Shown here: positions 25,447 to 33,196 of the stretch, in pieces
Layout of the letters: the number at the start of each line of letters is the position of its first letter
Position numbering within the stretch: the stretch's first letter is position 1
Source of the DNA: Lactiplantibacillus plajomi
GTDB taxonomy: Bacteria; Bacillota; Bacilli; Lactobacillales; Lactobacillaceae
Assembly: GCF_005405405.1 (NCBI RefSeq)
Contig: NZ_BJDZ01000019.1
Location: 1 to 50,288, forward strand
DNA length: 50,288 bases
Reading direction: 5' to 3'
Translations under genes and position numbers: made by a program
The notes under the pieces: generated by a model
Databases searched by the model: none
What the model saw: only the letters and a program-made list of their open reading frames with translations
What the model was told of the DNA's origin: nothing

Positions 25447-25546
25447 TATTACAAAATATTACGAAACCGCCCAAATATTACAAAAATGGGGACAAATAGT
25501 AATCCGGTTGCTATTGAGCTGTTACATTCAGCCGTTATACTAAGTC
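25447..25546 (+). promoter_or_regulatory. apf promoter region with three ATTAC repeats
   Basis: ATATTAC occurs at about 25446, 25456 and 25475, spaced 10 and 19 bases. Downstream, -35 TTGAGC and -10 TATACT with 16-bp spacing (about 25515-25545) precede a leader of about 85 bases. The repeats resemble WalR half-sites (TGTAAT read on the other strand) but not the exact 11-base period. Confidence 0.4.
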
Positions 25547-25629
25547 CTGTTGTTAAGCACTGCAACCCACGTGGTTCGGTGCTAGGAAAGTTACTTTAGA
25601 TAAAACTACAGGAGTGAAGAATTTAAATT

Positions 25630-26241
25630 ATGAAGATCAAGAGTTTATTATTATCAACTGCCGCCGCAGCAAGTCTGCTTGTTTTTGGGGCAACCGCTGC
25701 AAATGCCGACACCATCACGGTTAAAGCTGGCGACACGGTAAGTGCCCTTGCTGAAACTCATAACACGACGATTTCTGCAATTGAATCAGCGAACGCATTA
25801 GAAGACGTTAACTTAATCTTCGTTGGCCAAGAGTTGGAAATTAACGTCGCAACTTCAACGACTACTGTTCAAAGCCAAGCACCACAATCAGCTGCTGCTT
25901 CACAAGCACCGGTTCAAAGCCAAGCACCACAATCAGCTGCTGCTTCACAAGCCCCAGTTCAAAGCCAAGCACCACAATCAGCTGCGCCTGCTAGCCAAGC
26001 TGCAAGCACGACCAGCTCAAGTGACAGTGCTGCTAAGGCCTGGATTGCGAACAAGGAATCCGGTGGTTCGTACAGTGCCCGTAACGGTCAGTACATCGGT
26101 AAGTACCAATTAAGCGCGTCCTACTTGAACGGCGACCACTCTGCCGCTAACCAGGAACGGGTTGCTGAAAACTACGTGGCTTCACGTTACGGTTCATGGA
26201 CCGCAGCCCAAAGCTTCTGGCAAGCAAACGGCTGGTACTAA
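25630..26241 (+). CDS. apf: Aggregation-promoting factor, LysM protein with Apf C-terminal domain
   Basis: 203 residues, secreted. Signal peptide KIKSLLLSTAAAASLLVFGATAANA (1-26), LysM domain ITVKAGDTVSALAETHNTTISAIESANAL...IFVGQELEI (28-73) for peptidoglycan binding, a repeat linker (about 80-125) and a C-terminal domain AWIANKESGGSYSARNGQYIGKYQLSASYLNGDHS...YGSWTAAQSFWQANGWY. The C-terminal domain resembles transglycosylase-like domains of Apf/IsaA-type proteins, with Glu in NKESGGSY as a possible catalytic residue. Apf proteins of lactobacilli affect cell shape and aggregation. AGGAGTGA lies 12 bases before ATG. Monocistronic with its own terminator. Confidence 0.93.
   Translation: MKIKSLLLSTAAAASLLVFGATAANADTITVKAGDTVSALAETHNTTISAIESANALEDVNLIFVGQELEINVATSTTTVQSQAPQSAAASQAPVQSQAPQSAAASQAPVQSQAPQSAAPASQAASTTSSSDSAAKAWIANKESGGSYSARNGQYIGKYQLSASYLNGDHSAANQERVAENYVASRYGSWTAAQSFWQANGWY
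25867..25992 (+). repeat. 45-bp tandem repeats in apf linker
   Basis: Two full units (starting 25867 and 25912) and a partial third (25957), each encoding VQSQAPQSAAASQAP. Near-identical nucleotides imply recent duplication. Confidence 0.92.
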
Positions 26242-26288
26242 GATTTAATTAAATGATAATTAACGGACTAATTTAGGTTAGTCACGAA

Positions 26289-26338
26289 ATAAAAGCTGAC
26301 CCGCGGAAATCTTGTGATTTTTGCGGGTCAGTTTTTTA
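26289..26338 (+). terminator. Terminator of apf
   Basis: Stem CTGACCCGC/GCGGGTCAG followed by TTTTTT. Confidence 0.9.
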
Positions 26339-26405
26339 ATAGTTAGGGGCAATCATAGCAGTTAATTGCAACTTTCTGGGTGTTTTGTCCTGTTCAATGT
26401 GATAG

Positions 26406-26585
26406 TTAGTCCCACTTTTTAGCCAGTGAAAAAACAATCAATATTCCGCCAATTGCCAAGCCGGTACTGATAATACCAGTTAGCCGCGAGGGCAGCTGGG
26501 CGGTTTCGCCAAGTACGGTTCCAGTGTAGCCAAGCATCCCGCCAATAATCCCGGCGGTTAAGCGGGCTTTCAAACGGCGTGTCAA
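26406..26585 (-). CDS. Small two-helix membrane protein
   Basis: About 59 residues from TTG 26585, six bases after GGAGGGGGG; the upstream in-frame start at 26633 lacks a site. Sequence LTRRLKARLTAGIIGGMLGYTGTVLGETAQLPSRLTGIISTGLAIGGILIVFSLAKKWD predicts two membrane helices with a short polar loop and a positively charged N-terminus. Family not recognised. It stands alone between apf and azlD. Confidence 0.6.
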   Translation of the reverse strand: MTRRLKARLTAGIIGGMLGYTGTVLGETAQLPSRLTGIISTGLAIGGILIVFSLAKKWD

Positions 26586-26707
26586 CCGGATTCCCCCCTC
26601 CGTTGTAAGTTGAATGTGGGTTAAGCTTAGCACGGCGAATGGCTGGTAACATCAATTTTAAGCAAAGAATGCGTTACGGGATTGTAAACCAGTCAGTAAA
26701 TACCTGA

Positions 26708-27034
26708 CTAGCCAAGCCCAACGAAACGTAGGAGGGCCATGGCTGCCACGCCGGTTATAACCACGGCAAGCAGACTTTTAGTTAAGACGCCGGCTAAAAT
26801 TGCTGGCAGTGATGCGTAAATGTTTGGTAAATTGAACGTCGGCCAGTGTCCGGCGTGGTAAACCAGTAAGTTTTCCACGAAAATGGCGGTCATGATGGCG
26901 ACCGGCACGAACGATAAGAAGTTGATCAGCCAGCCGGGCACCGTCATGTTTTTAATCACGGCAAACGGGATGACCCGCGATAGCCAGGTGACCAGGCCGC
27001 AAAGCAGAATGGTTATCAATATGTAGGCGTTCAT
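26708..27034 (-). CDS. azlD: AzlD-family branched-chain amino acid transport subunit
   Basis: 108 residues with about four membrane helices: YILITILLCGLVTWLSRVIPFAV, PGWLINFLSFVPVAIMTAIFVENLL, IYASLPAILAGVLTKSLLAVVITGVAAMALLRFVG. Small partner of AzlC in an exporter for branched-chain or related amino acids. Its start overlaps the azlC stop by 4 bases (ATGA), the usual arrangement. Confidence 0.92.
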   Translation of the reverse strand: MNAYILITILLCGLVTWLSRVIPFAVIKNMTVPGWLINFLSFVPVAIMTAIFVENLLVYHAGHWPTFNLPNIYASLPAILAGVLTKSLLAVVITGVAAMALLRFVGLG

Positions 27035-27732
27035 TTAGGACTCACCACCATTCCAAAACCGCAACCGAGTAACGTTGCGATTAATAGGGCGATGTTGCCT
27101 GGGAAAAAGCGCATCAGAAAGAACATGCACACGGCTACAAACAGGACAACTTCGGCCTGGGTGGCTAACGGTTTACTGCGATCGGTGATTATTTGTAAGT
27201 ATAGTAACCCAATAAACATACCGACGACCGCAAAGTCGAGGCCGAACTGGTCAGGGTCGGCAATTAGGTTCCCTAGCAAGCAACCAACGACCGTGGCGGC
27301 TGCCCAGACTAAGTAAGCGACCACGTTAGCGGCGTGTAACCAGGTCGGTCGTAGTTTTTGATCAGTCACGTTTAGCTTATTCATGCTTAGGGCGAAGGTC
27401 TCGTCGGTCAACAGGGTCCCCAGACCGATATTTTGTAAGAGGGAATCCCGCTTGAAATAGCGGGCGACCGTCATACTCATGAGAATCATCCGGGAGTTAA
27501 TTAGAAAAGTGGATAACACGATTGCCGACACCGGGCTCCCGGCAAGTAACATACTAATTATGATGAACTGGGCCGAACCGGCGTAGACGATGAGCGACAT
27601 CAATAACACCGCCAGCACGGAAAGGTGACTGGTATTGGCCACAATGCCCATTGCGAGCCCGACGCCAACGTAACCGAAGACGGTTGGTAGGACGTCGCGG
27701 AGCCCGCTTTTAAAGCTTAAACTTGAATCCAT
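27031..27732 (-). CDS. azlC: AzlC-family branched-chain amino acid exporter subunit
   Basis: 233 residues from ATG 27732, behind TTAGGAGGCAG; a longer reading to 27810 has no site. Begins SFKSGLRDVLPTVFGYVGVGLAMGIVA and has the family segments MSLIVYAGSAQFIIISMLL and INSRMILMSMTVARYFK, and DETFALSMNK. About seven membrane helices. With AzlD it probably exports branched-chain amino acids or analogues. The small MerR-like gene is divergent 170 bases away and could regulate the pair. Confidence 0.92.
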   Translation of the reverse strand: MDSSLSFKSGLRDVLPTVFGYVGVGLAMGIVANTSHLSVLAVLLMSLIVYAGSAQFIIISMLLAGSPVSAIVLSTFLINSRMILMSMTVARYFKRDSLLQNIGLGTLLTDETFALSMNKLNVTDQKLRPTWLHAANVVAYLVWAAATVVGCLLGNLIADPDQFGLDFAVVGMFIGLLYLQIITDRSKPLATQAEVVLFVAVCMFFLMRFFPGNIALLIATLLGCGFGMVVSPK

Positions 27733-27902
27733 TTGGCTGCCTCCTAACAACGCGTTAATGATAAAGATTAGTGTACACTTTTTAGTGAAAATAATGAAGA
27801 TTTTTATCATTCGATTTTAATGTAAAAATTAGGTAATTGTTGCTTGCATTTGATTAGTGGCGGGCGTACGATAGTCTCATTGATTTTTTGAAAGGACAAA
27901 TG

Positions 27903-28133
27903 GTGAGCGAAATGACTCTGGAACAATTAGCAGCCCGTAGTGGGGTCGCTGCTGATAAAATCATCACTTACACCGAGGCCGGGTTGCTCCCTTGTAAGGA
28001 CGCGCACGCAACTTTTAGTGCGGACGATCAATATTGGCTGGATATGGTCAATTGCTTCTTAGAAAATGGCTCCTCCGTTGAGGACTTGAAGGATTTAATG
28101 CCACTGTGCGAACAGTGCGCAACGACTTATTAA
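27903..28133 (+). CDS. Small MerR-like HTH protein
   Basis: About 77 residues. GTG 27903 is favoured, 6 bases after AAAGGA; ATG 27900 and 27912 are alternatives. MTLEQLAARSGVAADKIITYTEAGLLPCKDAHATFSADDQYWLDMVNCFLENGSSVEDLKDLMPLC matches the DNA-binding half of MerR regulators (HTH, then the Y-x-E-x-GLL wing and the DLxxL helix). It stops before any dimerisation coiled coil or effector domain. The end LCEQCATTY has a Cys-x-x-Cys pair, with another Cys in LPCKDA, which might bind a metal or respond to thiols. It is divergent from azlCD. Confidence 0.7.
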   Translation: MSEMTLEQLAARSGVAADKIITYTEAGLLPCKDAHATFSADDQYWLDMVNCFLENGSSVEDLKDLMPLCEQCATTY

Positions 28134-28145
28134 TGTGAACCTGAA

Positions 28146-28185
28146 TGCGGGATTTCTAGCTTAAGCTGGGAGCCCGTTTTTTATT
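28146..28185 (+). terminator. Terminator of the small MerR-like gene
   Basis: GCGGG...CCCGT stem with inner AGCTTAAGCT, then TTTTTTA. Confidence 0.75.
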
Positions 28186-28194
28186 TGGTAATTA

Positions 28195-28242
28195 AAAGGC
28201 ACACCTACCCGTAATTCCATGCGGATAGGTGCGCCTTTAATT
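28195..28242 (-). terminator. Terminator of the exporter operon
   Basis: Stem AAAGGC-CACCTA/TAGGTG-GCCTTT (single mismatched base) just after the DUF4811 stop codon; AT-rich on the minus-strand exit. Confidence 0.75.
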
Positions 28243-28253
28243 AGCCAAGCCGA

Positions 28254-28976
28254 TCAATCGTTAGCTTTAACTTGTTGTAATAAACTTTTGACTGCGTTTT
28301 GCTGGTACTGAGCCGCAGCGGCCTTGCTGACTTTCGTAATTTCCGCCTGACTCATGGTCGGGTCCTTGGTCATGGCAGTCTTGACCTGATTTTGCACGTA
28401 AACCTTCGCCCGTGCTTTTAAAGTCGGTTGTTGCTGCTTCATGAGTTTACTGAAAGCTTTTGCCTGACTACTGCTAAGTACCGCCCAGTCCGCGTTCACG
28501 TAGAAGGTGTTGTTGGTACTGATCAGTTCGTGATCGTTACCGGCAATTCCGAACCAGAACTTCATCGCGTTACTCTTGTAAGTCCAGCGGGTCGTCTTTG
28601 TGACTAATTTCGGTGTATTCTGGCTAGTTTTGACGTGATTAGTGACTTTGACGCTAGCCTTAGTGTGTTGCGTCTTTTTTTGACTCGCCGTCTGTTTGTA
28701 AACGTAAACCCGGTGTTTGTCCGCCGAACCGACACTTTGGTAAAGCAACAGGTTCAGCTGCTTATTTGCACTCACCGAGGCGAGCTTGCTCGTTTTTGCC
28801 GTGGTGGTCTTGACCATCCCGTAATGTTGATTATCATTTTTAGAAATGAAGACGACTGATCCAACGAGCAACAGGCCAAACACGATGGTTAGTGGCAGCC
28901 GGACGCTGTTGCGACTGGTGTAAACAAACGATATTAACAGGGCAATCGCACTAATTACTAAAATAATAAGAATCAT
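28254..28976 (-). CDS. DUF4811-type membrane protein
   Basis: 240 residues with two N-terminal helices (LIILVISAIALLISFVYTS and LPLTIVFGLLLVGSVVFIS) and an extracytoplasmic region rich in Lys/Thr (KTTTAKTSKLASVSANKQLN...). Segments NLLLYQSVGSADKHRVYVYK and TTRWTYKSNAMKFWFGIAGNDHELISTNNTFYVNADWAVLS fit the DUF4811 proteins found next to DHA2 exporters in lactobacilli. It starts at the base that ends the exporter stop (overlap of one base), so it is co-translated. Function unknown; probably an accessory of the exporter. Confidence 0.85.
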   Translation of the reverse strand: MILIILVISAIALLISFVYTSRNSVRLPLTIVFGLLLVGSVVFISKNDNQHYGMVKTTTAKTSKLASVSANKQLNLLLYQSVGSADKHRVYVYKQTASQKKTQHTKASVKVTNHVKTSQNTPKLVTKTTRWTYKSNAMKFWFGIAGNDHELISTNNTFYVNADWAVLSSSQAKAFSKLMKQQQPTLKARAKVYVQNQVKTAMTKDPTMSQAEITKVSKAAAAQYQQNAVKSLLQQVKAND

Positions 28977-30448
28977 TAGTCACGCACCTCCTGGTTATCT
29001 GGCTTGACCGAGTGCTGCTTGTCCTTCATAAAGAAGGCAACGAACAGGCCGACAACGCTAAAGCCAACTGCAACCCAAAACGCTGCGTGGTAGCCGTTCA
29101 AAGTGGCGTTATAGTAACTATCCTGATAACCGAGCGGGTTACGCTTCAACAGACTGTGGGCCGGTTGGGCGGCGCTCGTCACGTTGGAAAGTACCGAGGT
29201 TAGGATGGCGGTCCCAATCGAGCTGGCAATTTGCCGGGTCGTATTGTTGACGGCGGTTCCGTGCCCCATCAAGTGAACGGGCAGGGCGTTCATCCCGGCG
29301 GTCGTGGCCGGCATCATCACCATCGCAATCCCGAACATCCGTAAGGCGTACAGGAAGACGATGTAGATCGTGGCGGTCGTCCGCGTGATGAAGGCGAACG
29401 GTAACGTCCCAACCGTTAGTAGGAACATCCCGAGGATTGATAAGCGCCGAGCACCGAAGCGGTCAAAGGCCCGCCCGGTAATTGGACTCATGATCCCCAT
29501 CATTAATGCCCCGGCCAATAAGGATAGGCCGGATTCGAACGCCGAAAAGCCGTGAATGATTTGCAAGTACAATGGAATGACCATTTCGGCCCCGACCATT
29601 GCCATGTTGGCTACTGAACTTAAAACGGCGGCGACCGTAAATTCAGTGTGGGTGAAGACCCGTAATTGTAAGAACGGCTTTTCCATGGTTAATTGGCGCC
29701 AGATGAACAGGGCGATAAAAATCACACCGAGGATCAGGGTGGTCAGCACGACGGTGGAAGTCCAGCCGTTGTCACCCACGGAAGAGAACCCGTAGAGGAG
29801 GCTACCGAACCCGATTGTGGATAACACTAGTGACCAGAAGTCCAACTTGGGCTTGGACGTCTCCAAAACGTCGGCCATGAAGAAGAATCCTAAGATTAAG
29901 ACCAACGCGACTATTGGCACGATCAGGCCGAACAAGTCCCGCCATGATAAGTTATCGATGACCCACCCGGATAAGGTTGGCCCAATCGCTGGGGCGAGGC
30001 CGACCACGATACCGGCCATCCCCATGGCGGCGCCCCGTTTGTCAGCGGGGAAGATGGTCAACATGATGGTTTGCAGTAGCGGCATCGTGACGCCGACACC
30101 GACCGCTTGAATCAGGCGGCCAGCTAATAACGCGGCGAAACTTGGTGCGGTCCAGGCAATCACGGTCCCAACTTCAAAAATAGTCATTGCGGATAAGTAC
30201 AACCACTTCGTTGAGAACCGCGAGCTGAGCCAGGCACTGACTGGAATCATGATCCCGTTGACCAGCATGAAACCGGTCGTTAACCATTGGACGGTCGACG
30301 TCGTAATGTCGAATTCCTTCATTAAGGTTGGAAAAGCCGTCGTTAGAATGGTTTGGTTAAGGACGGTACAAAACGTCCCGATTAATAAAATGGCAATCAG
30401 TAAACCGCGCTTATACGGCTTGCCGTTCGTATCTAAGGTTGCTGACAA
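28976..30448 (-). CDS. DHA2-family multidrug exporter (EmrB/QacA type)
   Basis: 490 residues with 14 predicted helices. Motif D1-like LNQTILTTAFPTLMKEFDI, motif C-like segment MAGIVVGLAPAIGPTLSGWVID and motif A-like WLSSRFSTKWLYL are visible. Proton-driven efflux of hydrophobic drugs or toxic metabolites across the cytoplasmic membrane; the substrate is unknown. Divergent from a MerR regulator (30578-31030) with mirrored promoters, and followed by the DUF4811 gene. Confidence 0.92.
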   Translation of the reverse strand: MSATLDTNGKPYKRGLLIAILLIGTFCTVLNQTILTTAFPTLMKEFDITTSTVQWLTTGFMLVNGIMIPVSAWLSSRFSTKWLYLSAMTIFEVGTVIAWTAPSFAALLAGRLIQAVGVGVTMPLLQTIMLTIFPADKRGAAMGMAGIVVGLAPAIGPTLSGWVIDNLSWRDLFGLIVPIVALVLILGFFFMADVLETSKPKLDFWSLVLSTIGFGSLLYGFSSVGDNGWTSTVVLTTLILGVIFIALFIWRQLTMEKPFLQLRVFTHTEFTVAAVLSSVANMAMVGAEMVIPLYLQIIHGFSAFESGLSLLAGALMMGIMSPITGRAFDRFGARRLSILGMFLLTVGTLPFAFITRTTATIYIVFLYALRMFGIAMVMMPATTAGMNALPVHLMGHGTAVNNTTRQIASSIGTAILTSVLSNVTSAAQPAHSLLKRNPLGYQDSYYNATLNGYHAAFWVAVGFSVVGLFVAFFMKDKQHSVKPDNQEVRD

Positions 30449-30482
30449 TCAAATTCCTTCTCTCTAAAAAAGTACGCTTACT

Positions 30483-30544
30483 AATATAAGCGGATTTAAT
30501 TTCTTTGTCAACAAACTTGACATTGATGTTGAAAAATATATACT
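30483..30544. promoter_or_regulatory. Mirror-image divergent promoters of exporter and MerR genes
   Basis: Inverted repeat TGTCAA-CAAAC-TTGACA (30506-30522) supplies both -35 boxes. Rightward: TTGACA (30517-30522), 16-bp spacer, TATACT (30539-30544). Leftward: TTGACA (30511-30506), 17-bp spacer, TATATT (30488-30483). A larger CAACA/TGTTG repeat surrounds the rightward -35. Confidence 0.8.
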
Positions 30545-30577
30545 AAATATTGAAATTGTAAGAAAAGGGGTCGGATT

Positions 30578-31030
30578 TTGAATAATCAGGACAAGGCGCT
30601 GATTGAAAAGTTGAAGCGCCAGATTGATAAGCACCAGTTCACAATTGGAATTAGTGACCTAGCGAAGATGACGGGGGTCTCACAGACGCAATTGCGTTAT
30701 TGGGAACAAAAAGATTATATTCACCGTTCCAAGGCGGGGGAAAAGAACGTGGCGCACCGGTATTCATACGGGACGTTGATGCGGGTTCATTTCATTAAAA
30801 CGTTGTTGGATGAAGGTTTTACGTTGGCGGCGGCCGCCGCGCGTGCCGATGCGCACAGTAACCAAATCGAAATGATGCGGATTTTCATGATGACGGCGTT
30901 TCAGGGGGTTGAGGAGCGCGACGGTCATCACATGATTGACTTGGGTTACTTCGACGAGGCGCACGAACAGAAGCTTTACTGCTTCATTCAGGACGAACAG
31001 GTCCACTACCGGGTCTATCCCGTGAAATAA
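30578..31030 (+). CDS. MerR-family transcriptional regulator
   Basis: 150 residues from TTG 30578, behind AAAAGGGG. The N-terminal HTH (FTIGISDLAKMTGVSQTQLRYWEQKDYIHRSKAGEKNVAHRYSYGTLMRVHFIKTLLDEGFTLAAAAARA) lies at about residues 20-88. It is followed by a short effector region (EMMRIFMMTAFQGVEERDGHHMIDLGYFDEAHEQKLYCFIQDEQVHYRVYPV). YSYGTLMRVHFIK and EGFTL match MerR regulators of DHA2 efflux pumps. It probably controls the divergent exporter. It has no metal-binding Cys cluster. Confidence 0.92.
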   Translation: MNNQDKALIEKLKRQIDKHQFTIGISDLAKMTGVSQTQLRYWEQKDYIHRSKAGEKNVAHRYSYGTLMRVHFIKTLLDEGFTLAAAAARADAHSNQIEMMRIFMMTAFQGVEERDGHHMIDLGYFDEAHEQKLYCFIQDEQVHYRVYPVK

Positions 31031-31416
31031 GTTGGGCTCGCCTAGCTTTTAGCTTGTGAAAACGGTTAAACAATGGTAAATTTAAGGCGGTAGGTGTCGG
31101 TCAGTCATTTGGGCATTCAAGTTTCCCGCTCGTCAATCGATCTTATGGCTGGATTGACTGTTGTCATGTTGGTCGTGTTTTGAAGTCTAGCTTTGTAAAA
31201 GGATATACAACGGAGCGCGAAGGAGCGCTGAAAGAAGCCCGGTTTAACCGGGTAGAAATCGTGCATAAAACAACGTGTAATTGAAACGAATCTTTCAATC
31301 GCCCGGTGATGATGCCTACCATGGGCCCCAAGTGATGCGGGAAAGCTTGGGGCTTTTGTGTAGAGTGTGGGCCGGAGCGGGTAGGTTCCGAGCATAGCCT
31401 AGCTACTGACCTTATT

Positions 31417-31662
31417 AGCGGGCTGTGCTAATGGGGGCAGTAGCGTAGCTAAGCGCAGGAAGCTGCTCCGGTTCACACGTTTCGGCTATGTCGCCAAGAG
31501 CGGGTGGTTTTCCAACGGGGCCATAGCGTAGCAGGCGCAGAAAGCTGCTCATAACCACACGTTTCGGCTATATTGCCAAAAGCGGGCTGTGCTAATGGGG
31601 GCCATAGCGTAGCAGGCGCAAGAAACAGTCCTGGTTCACACGTTTCGCCCAATTTGTGTCGC
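31417..31662. repeat. Three 82-bp tandem repeats, non-coding
   Basis: Units 31417-31498, 31499-31580 and 31581-31662. Each begins AGCGGG, has the core ATAGCGTAGC (AGTAGCGTAGC in unit 1) and GCGCA, and ends with CACACGTTTCG plus a variable tail. Period 82 is not a multiple of three, so it is not a protein repeat. There are no spacers between units. Confidence 0.9.
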
Positions 31663-31698
31663 AACTAAAAAAAGCTTCGGCACTTGCCGAGGCTCAAT
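31663..31698 (-). terminator. Terminator of the 114-residue hypothetical gene
   Basis: Minus strand: GCCTCGGCA/TGCCGAAGC stem followed by TTTTTTT. Confidence 0.88.
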
Positions 31699-31720
31699 TA
31701 ATCAATAGAATACGATGCGA

Positions 31721-32065
31721 TTACGAATTCGAAATTTGCATGAAGTTGGTGGCGTACCATTCGTTCCACGCAAGCGCCGGTCGACCGCTTTCAAAGTATT
31801 TTTGGTCGAGGTGGTCGATCAGGTTGACGTAGTCGCCATACGAGAATTGAACGCTGTCATCCAACCGCTGCTGGGTCGTCATGTAACGGCCATAGGTCAG
31901 GTGTTCGTTAATGTCCGTCATGTAATTGGCAACGTCGTAGTTAGACATCAGTTCCAAGTTATTGGCGTCAAATAACGGTAGGTAAAAAGCGGCAAATTCT
32001 TCAACGGCTTTCCGTTGTAAGTTGTCGTCGAGTTCGGTAATTGATAATTGAGCATCATTAGTCAC
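31721..32065 (-). CDS. Hypothetical protein, 114 residues
   Basis: GTG 32065 is chosen because AGGAGG lies 10 bases upstream; an in-frame extension to 32125 lacks a site. The protein is acidic, soluble and rich in aromatic residues: LDDNLQRKAVEEFAAFYLPLFDANNLELMSNYDVANYMTDINEHLTYGRYMTTQQRLDDSVQFSYGDYVNLIDHLDQKYF. Helical throughout by appearance, no signal peptide or membrane helix. I do not recognise the family. It is monocistronic with its own terminator and divergent from the Mn regulator. Confidence 0.75.
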   Translation of the reverse strand: MTNDAQLSITELDDNLQRKAVEEFAAFYLPLFDANNLELMSNYDVANYMTDINEHLTYGRYMTTQQRLDDSVQFSYGDYVNLIDHLDQKYFESGRPALAWNEWYATNFMQISNS

Positions 32066-32248
32066 GATGCGGTTCCTCCTTAGTATTAAGCACGGCCCCA
32101 AAATAATTGTGGTAAGTGTAACCAAAATTATTGGTTTGCGCTACAATTTAATTATGGCACGATTGGAACCGTTTTTCAAAGTTGTCGTGTCCTAGCAGTT
32201 CGTTAGTGGCGACAATGACTTAATTGTAGTAAGATAGTGGAATTAACG

Positions 32249-32264
32249 TTTAGGCAACTCAAAA
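32249..32264 (+). promoter_or_regulatory. Possible MntR operator
   Basis: TTTAGGCAACTCAAA just upstream of the DtxR-family gene resembles half of the inverted TTTAGGCAA-type sites bound by MntR/ScaR regulators; the second half is poor. Autoregulation is inferred only. Confidence 0.3.
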
Positions 32265-32296
32265 TGTCAAATTTTATGTTGAGGTGAAGGATATTC

Positions 32297-32944
32297 ATGA
32301 CCCCCATGAAGGAAGATTACTTAAAAATTATTTTCGAACTTGGTGGTACGAAGAAAAAGGTGTCAAACAAGCAGATTGCATTGAGCTTAGACATCGCGGC
32401 CGGTTCCGTGACGGAAATGGTCGGTAAATTAGTGCAGGAAGGCTTGGCTAAGCACACCCCGTATGCCGGGATCTCGCTGACTAAAAAGGGTATTCGCTAC
32501 GCGGAGACCCTGGTTCGTAAGCACCGTATTTGGGAAGATTTCTTAGTGGACAAGCTCCATTACGGTTTACCGGATGTTCATTCGGAAGCCGAAGTTTTGG
32601 AGCACGTCACGAGTGAACGCTTGGTGGACTCACTAGAAGCGTTCTTAGGTAATCCGACCCATTGTCCCCACGGTGGGGCGATTCCCGACAAGGAAGGGCA
32701 CTACCAGGAAGATAGTCATACCAGCTTGGCGGATAGCCAGGATGGTGATGAGGTGGCAATCGAGCGCTTTATCGATAACCACGATCTATTGATGTACCTC
32801 CACGACATTGATTTACAAATCGGCCAGGACGTAACCGTGATGAAGCACGATCCGTTCGAAGGACCGGTCACCATTGAGGTTAAAGCGACCGGACAAAAGA
32901 TTCCGGTCAGTTATAAGGCCGCTCATAATGTTTTTGTTAAGTAA
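32297..32944 (+). CDS. mntR: DtxR-family manganese-dependent regulator (ScaR/MntR-like)
   Basis: 215 residues; ATG 32297 with AGGTGAAGG upstream. MTPMKEDYLKIIFELG and the winged helix SNKQIALSLDIAAGSVTEMVGKLVQEGLAKHTPYAGISLTKKG form the DNA-binding domain. EAEVLEHVTS and PTHCPHGGAIP are metal-binding and linker motifs as in streptococcal ScaR. A C-terminal SH3/FeoA-like domain follows (from about 150). Asp at position 7, where DtxR has Met, favours Mn over Fe. It would repress Mn uptake genes when Mn is plentiful; none of those targets lies in this window. Confidence 0.92.
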   Translation: MTPMKEDYLKIIFELGGTKKKVSNKQIALSLDIAAGSVTEMVGKLVQEGLAKHTPYAGISLTKKGIRYAETLVRKHRIWEDFLVDKLHYGLPDVHSEAEVLEHVTSERLVDSLEAFLGNPTHCPHGGAIPDKEGHYQEDSHTSLADSQDGDEVAIERFIDNHDLLMYLHDIDLQIGQDVTVMKHDPFEGPVTIEVKATGQKIPVSYKAAHNVFVK

Positions 32945-33196
32945 ACAATAATTTTCAGGACGTCCCGAACGAATTTGCCAGTCGCGGGTTAGTTATTCTG
33001 TTTTAATTATCACGGTATAAAGAATTTTGCGAAAAGCTCGGGATTGGCTACCCTTTTTAAAATCAGTATGCTACAATGACTCATGTAGCTTGGTTAGGTA
33101 ATTTTGGTCAGATCGTTTCAATAAACTATCCCCAATTTGCACCGAATCATGTACATTATTTTAATTGTGCAGTACGCACTAGGAGGATTTTTTATT

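Larger units (their letters stand above)
25147..25629. other. 480-bp divergent intergenic region, asnB and apf promoters
   Basis: The asnB side holds a 170-base leader with several short hairpins (for example GAAGT/ACTTC near 25270) but no riboswitch that I recognise. The apf side holds ATTAC repeats, a promoter and a leader of about 90 bases. Individual sites are listed separately. Confidence 0.6.
31031..31720. other. 690-bp gene-free region with hairpins and tandem repeats
   Basis: 31031-31320 contains several short hairpins, for example GAGCGC/GCGCTC near 31212 and CCCGG/CCGGG near 31240. 31322-31358 has stem GCCCCAAG/CTTGGGGC followed by TTTTG (a possible terminator, plus strand). 31376-31416 looks like a decayed half unit of the array at 31417-31662. 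No gene with a ribosome binding site was found. Confidence 0.6.

Noticed and set aside
25446-25481. Canonical WalR operator
   Set aside because: Half-site spacing is 10 and 19 bases, not the 11-base period of the consensus, so it is kept only as a weak finding.
31417-31662. CRISPR array
   Set aside because: Units are contiguous with no unique spacers of constant length, and no cas genes occur in the window.
31473-31664. 63-codon minus-strand frame in the 82-bp repeats
   Set aside because: The 82-bp period shifts frame between units, there is no ribosome binding site, and the frame is a by-product of the array.
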